Shown: positions 59,255 to 64,000 of the stretch, in pieces
Layout of the letters: every line of letters starts with the position of its first letter
How positions within the stretch are numbered: the stretch's first letter is position 1
Source: Incurvaria masculella
Lineage: Eukaryota; Arthropoda; Insecta; Lepidoptera; Incurvariidae
DNA: 64,000 nucleotides
Reading direction: 5' to 3'
Assembly: GCA_946894095.1 (NCBI GenBank)
Contig: OX335650.1
Coordinates: forward strand, 20,868,001 to 20,932,000
Made by a program: the position numbers and the translations under genes
Notes under the pieces: model-generated
Databases searched by the model: none
What the model saw: only the letters and a program-made list of their open reading frames with translations
Told to the model about the DNA's origin: nothing

Positions 59255-59658
59255 CTTTTTTTTTATGCAACCTGACATGGATGGCTAATACCAAACAACT
59301 ACCGTTATGATATTAGCCCAATACACCACATTCCCGAAGGAATTAGGTGCCATGCCAGGACCTTCCCTTTATGAGCACGGCTACATTGAACTGGATGGAA
59401 AACACGGACAATTTGTAATTGCCGCTTCGACCATCTTTTCATCCAATGCGATGGTACCAACCTGGGCGGGCTTAAACCCTACCACCTAATAGGGGAAGGG
59501 GACCTAGAGTTTTACATGGATTCCGAACCATGGAGCAGCTCGCATTCGTGACGAAATGCACTTATCGAACTCGGAAAGAGAAAGACAGTGGTGCATGTCG
59601 GTATTGAACCCAGGCCTCTGGTACGCTAGGCCAGTCCCCGCGCCACTAGACTACACCT
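59255..59658 (-). mobile_element. tRNA-headed SINE, full copy
   Basis: GCAACCTGACATGGATGGCT at the tail; on the minus strand TAGTCTAGTGGCGCGGGG (A box), GGGTTCAATACC (B box), CATGGTTCGGAATCCATG and the common body. It is nearly complete. Confidence 0.92.
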
Positions 59659-60049
59659 GGACTAGACGATTTTCACTCCTCCCGTAATCAATGCGTCCTA
59701 CTTACGCAGTGTTTAGGACAACTACATATTTTTTTTACCGGCGTTGCGGGTATTAACTGTAAACATTTAACATTCAATCGTATTGCCGTCTGGGTCACCA
59801 AAATCGTAATTGGCATCAGACGTCTAGCCAGTCACATAAATATATTTTTTTTGTTTCGGATTGTTTCCTTTACTTATGACATGAGACCTTGATTATTGCT
59901 AAATCTCACCAATGATAGGTCAACAAGAAAAGCACTTTAGATTTTAATTTATTAGCCAGTGTTATATTTGTGGCATAATTGGCCGTATTTTTTTAATTTT
60001 CGGCTTGATTTTTTTACACCGTAACGAGACTATTAATAATATCAACTTA

Positions 60050-60160
60050 AAACCTCCACGATTTCTTGAGAAAAATACGACGGATAGACTGATAGACGGA
60101 CGACTAAGAGATCCTACATTCGTTCCTTTTTCCTTCTGAAGAACCGAACCCTAAAAGTAT
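60050..60160 (+). mobile_element. Distant GGAC-type repeat, 3' part
   Basis: GATAGACGGACGACTAAGAG then GATCCTACATTCG and GAACCGAACCCTAAAAG echo the layout of the GGAC family but with a different sequence. Confidence 0.4.
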
Positions 60161-60705
60161 ATAATAATTACTAAAGTTTTAATAATCAGTAATTTTGCAA
60201 CTCGTTCGGCCGACACTTCACGCGTCAGGAGTTATGACAAACATCGAGCTCACAAATTAGTTCCAGAAATATCTGAAGGATGACGACTCGCTGCCGCCTG
60301 CAACATTGAATATGAAGTTCCACTGCGACGGTAGTGATTATATTCTTTGGCTGCGATGAGGAGCGTGGGCGATTTGTGACAATATGTGTATAACAATCAT
60401 CGGTGGCCTACATAGTACTAATAATAATAATTTATTCTTCTAATTATATTACACATAGGTAACATAAAACTTACTATTTACACAGTACTTAGCATAATTA
60501 CTACATGATATTTTTTTTTGTTTTAATGTTTTTAAACTAAAATAAATACTTAGAGGAAAAGCAAAAATTTAAGAATAATAAAATTTAAAACATAAAAAAT
60601 GTATGTGCCTACAAAAACAAACCATGTAAGTTAGAATAAAGCGTATGTGAAGCATAGATTATGTGAATTTATAATCGAATACTGCTGAACTTGTCAATAA
60701 TTTAA

Positions 60706-61987
60706 TCTATACTATTATATAAAGAGGAAATGTTTGATTGTTTGTGTATTTGAACCGATTAGGCTCCGAAACCACTGAACGGATTTGAAAAATTATTTCA
60801 CCGTTGGAGAGTTACAGTCTATCCAAGGGACATAGGCTATGTTTTATCTTAAAAAAATTAGGGATCCTTACCAAAACTCCGATAACGTAACCCAAGGTGC
60901 AAACAAATTACCAAGAATGTTCCTTACATCGCGTGCGCTGCGAAAACTAGTCACGATAGAACAAAATGATGTAATACAATTTTATAGAACACATTATTAT
61001 CTACAAAATATGCCGCGACAGCATACATCTAACTATTATAGTTATGTAACACTTATTGCATTTATTTTAAAATAAAAATTTAAATACCGCCGCTAGAAAA
61101 GGCTCTTTATTTGTACCTATATATTAATCCTTATCAAAATAAATAAATTATTATTTAAGACTGTTTCAATACCTCTATATTACTTATTGAATTATTAGAT
61201 TCGGACATTTCACTCGAAAGATATCATGAGTTCAAAAATTATAAAAAACTCAGCTTCACTCAGAGGTACGGGAGGGGAGTCAGTCGGCTCCCTACGCAGC
61301 AGCTGTGTGCGGAATTTAAGAAACGGTCGCTTGATAATATTTTGTCGCTTAATGATAATTAGTTTAGTAGGTAACTACGCATTCAAAACGTTCTTTTCAG
61401 ACCCATTAATATATGTTGTACATTTAGTTATCCTAATAAATAAGTGACTTAAATAGTTTTTATGATTTTCGATTAAATACTTTTTAGCTGTAGGTTATAG
61501 TAGTAGTTGTAGGTAGCTAATAACAGTTAAACATGTTTGAAAAATGTTGCGGCTTTTCACGCGGCAGGAAGATACATTCTCCAAAGACATTCTCAAAAGC
61601 TGTAACATTTTTCAAACATGTCTAACGATAGCGTTAATCTCAAAAGTATCATAATAACAGTTAAGCTAATTATTTAGTGAAAAATAAAACAACATCAAAT
61701 AGTGTTTACTCCCTGGCTTTAACTCAATAAATTATTTATTTAATGGATTTTGTTTTGTGGTTATGACCTTTTTACAATAATTAATACATAAAAGTAAAAA
61801 ATACAAAAAAAAAAAAATACAAAAAAAAAAAATCACAAAATTTGTTATTTCAAATATGTCAATGTAGATATAAGCTCTTTTTTTAGGAACTCTACGTAAG
61901 AAGGGTTTATTTGTGTATCATTGTGTCAAAATAATATTTTTTATATTATACATATTATGCCCGTGCAAAGCCGGGACGGGCTGCTAG
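60706..61987 (+). mobile_element. Non-autonomous Helitron (1.28 kb)
   Basis: Starts TCTATACTATTATATAAAGA after a host A and ends with hairpin GCCCGT...ACGGGC then TGCTAG before a host T. The first 30 bp resemble the start of the Helitron at 26499-27441. The last 140 bp match the end of 5015-5826. No helicase ORF. Whether both ends belong to one insertion needs comparison with other copies. Confidence 0.65.
61530..61622. repeat. Inverted repeat with 18-bp arms inside the Helitron
   Basis: ACATGTTTGAAAAATGTT at the left and its inverse AACATTTTTCAAACATGT at the right, with about 50 bp between. Confidence 0.85.
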
Positions 61988-62289
61988 TATTAATATGAAA
62001 TCGTACTGGGAATAAAATTAGCTGGTACACATGACATTATTTAACTAAATGCCCTACAGCTGTTGTTTGTAACATAATGTTTAAGCATTATAAATAAAAA
62101 AAAAATATTATTAGATTAAATATTTAAAATACATATTTTATGCTCTAATTTCCATTATAGCCCAGAACCTACGATAAAAGACATTCCATAATTATAAATA
62201 AATTAATATGTATTGAAAATTGTACCATTTTCAATTGTATCAAACAGACATCGAAAATGAACCAATTTATCGAACAATGCGGGGACAAG

Positions 62290-62530
62290 CAATTTACTCT
62301 ATTGACATTCCGCGACGGGACAAGCTCGCGGGCCATCGCCACACGTCGAACACGGCGCGTAAATGAGAGAAGACACGGCTATTGGATGAAGTAAATGGAA
62401 GGCAAACATAATCAGAACGGCGCCGCCCTAGCGAGCCGCCCGCCCCGGCGAGCCGCCCGCCCCGGCGAGCCGCCCGTCCGCCCGGAGCCGCCGGAACAAT
62501 GCGCGCGCCGGGCAAATAGCGGCCAATATG
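62290..62530. other. GC-rich island with CCGGCGAGCCGCC tandem
   Basis: GCGAGCCGCCCGCCCC is repeated about three times at 62432-62480. The flanks are AT-rich. The minus ORFs are compositional. Confidence 0.28.
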
Positions 62531-63779
62531 TCGCGCCGAGCGGAACCTACACCGGTTTTTGCTTCAAAAAGTTCACCATGGTATAGTCTGATGAATTTAC
62601 GGACAGAATTTATTTTCATTGTCTTAATAATTCGTTTATTAATTTTGCGTTTTAAAAAAAACATGGCAGCGTGGTAATATTTTAGCACATTTCTTTACTT
62701 TTAACTTTACAATACTTTATCATTGTGAAATTTTAGCATTTCAGGAGGGTTATTCTCCACTGTAAGGGAACTTAGATTGCGCCTGATCAAATTAATTGGA
62801 ATCAAAATAATTTGATGCTAAAAATATAATTTTAGTGATTACTTAAAAAGAGGCGTAGCAATAGTTTCGCATTTTCGCGAACACTCAAATGTGTCGAGAC
62901 TGATAAAATATGTTATACAGCATAGAAATATGCATAAAAGATAATAAAATATAAACTTGAAAAAGAAACCATGTTGAACTTGCATATAACCAAAAAATAT
63001 ACCTATGTCTAACCGTGATTATCACTATGAAACTCTATTTCATTATAGTACATTTTCGTATGAAGCCGTCCGTCATTTGTTTTTTAAATAAAGCAGCATT
63101 ATTGCACTATTTCAAACGTTGGGGAAATTGTATAAATATAGTAATGGCTGACGCCTTGTATAGGTCGCCAGCTTCACATTGATGGGTCTTGTATTTTATT
63201 ATATCGGCAGCTGTAGTCAAATATTCAAGATGCTGTTTAACAAAATTACACAATTTTATATAATTAACGATGTAGAGTTTAGTTTTGTTTTTTCTTTAAA
63301 TATTTTATTGCAGCTACCTCGTTACCTCATTCCATCAATTGTCCGATCTCCACCATCTGCATAGTATGATGTAATTGAAAAAAAGTATTTCGGTTCAATT
63401 TCTAGAATCTTAAATCTTAACCTAGTAGAGTATACACAACTTAGCCCAGATTGCACGACGAGACGGCTGAGTTAATCAATCCTTCCTTCCAAACTGTCCT
63501 TACAAAGCGACGTGTTTGATCATATGTTGACGGTGATATCGATTTTTTGCCGTTTTGTGCAAAATGATAGTCGGATTATTGTTATGTTTATTATAGATAT
63601 TTCTTATTTCTTCTTCGGGCGAAAAATAAAGACTCATCACTAACCAGGGATTGTGCACTATACGCTCAAATTACCGATATTTACTTTAAATTACAATATT
63701 TGTTTTAATTAACGTTTAATTCAGTCATCAATACGTCACATAATAAAAATACATTTTTACATGTGTGGTGGCATGCGAG

Positions 63780-63960
63780 TGGCCACACTATAGTCGCTCT
63801 GCGCCCAATCAGAGCCGCGGCAATTATCTGCAGCAAAATTGAGTTACGATCAATTCGGATTTGCGCGCATTCGGACGAATATAAAACAGTTTGCGTTAAA
63901 ATTTGGCGCGCGAGTGCGCGTCGCGCGGATGTGTTGCCATTAGCTCGGGGTCACGTGACT
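63780..63960. other. GC-rich island with palindromic E-box
   Basis: GTCACGTGAC (63950-63959) is a perfect palindrome after a CpG-dense stretch (GGCGCGCGAGTGCGCGTCGC). It is the last island before the window end. Confidence 0.33.
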
Positions 63961-64000
63961 AGTGTAGTGACATCTCTACTCTGTGTCTCTTATGCAGGCC

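Noticed and set aside
23300..64000. Search by eye for a homeobox exon with TGGTTCCAGAAC
   Set aside because: None was seen on the + strand; a very diverged or short exon could have been missed, so absence is not proof.

Overview
The window reads as nuclear DNA of an insect, most likely a moth or butterfly. The background is AT-rich and intronic, with many short non-autonomous transposons of kinds I associate with Lepidoptera: a repeat built around the CCGGCCAAGTGCGAG motif and GGAC tetranucleotide runs, Helitron ends with a hairpin plus CTAG, tRNA-headed SINEs, TTAA-flanked MITEs and a mariner. The assignment to Lepidoptera rests on recall, not on a search. One host gene is recognisable: a Phox2-type paired-like homeobox gene on the + strand. 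Exon 1 (620-839) encodes a tyrosine/cysteine-rich N-terminus. Exon 2 (22069-22277) encodes the linker and homeodomain residues 1-46 and stops at the 46/47 intron position typical of paired-like genes. Splice phases match across the 21.2 kb intron 1. The exon for the rest of the homeodomain was not found, so almost all of the window is intron 1 plus at least 41.7 kb of intron 2. The most unusual structure follows exon 2 directly. At 22278-23239 there are seven further tandem copies of the 3' part of the homeobox exon (homeodomain residues 11-46), each preceded by the same 35-bp spacer. Each copy keeps a splice-donor-like start of the next spacer, and each spacer ends in an acceptor-like CCTAGCAG or TTCTAGCAG. 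Three copies are open in phase 0 at both ends; the others carry a stop, +4 insertions or a deletion. I read this as a homeobox-derived minisatellite with cryptic exon potential. Intron 1 (840-22068) holds TTAA-flanked MITEs, a mariner with an intact DD34D transposase reading frame (1962-2987, minus), a nested TTAA MITE inside a GGAC repeat, two Helitron-like elements, an RTE-like LINE fragment, SINEs, a near-perfect hairpin at 13306-13361 and a 30-bp perfect palindrome. Intron 2 holds a Helitron (26499-27441) whose empty site is preserved in a second copy of its surrounding 402-bp sequence at 28842-29243, a 266-bp tandem repeat broken by two insertions, LINE fragments, a 70-bp-arm foldback, and many SINEs that share one body under two different heads (tRNA-like, or tRNA boxes with a 5S rRNA-like insert). 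Scattered through both introns are about twenty GC-rich islands of 100-450 bp, most without recognisable repeats. Some carry homeodomain-type TAAT sites, an octamer, Pho/YY1-like sites or E-boxes. They are candidate regulatory elements, but nothing here proves function. Apart from the mariner ORF and short retrotransposon pseudogenes, the remaining open reading frames look like chance ORFs in GC-rich DNA or antisense shadows.
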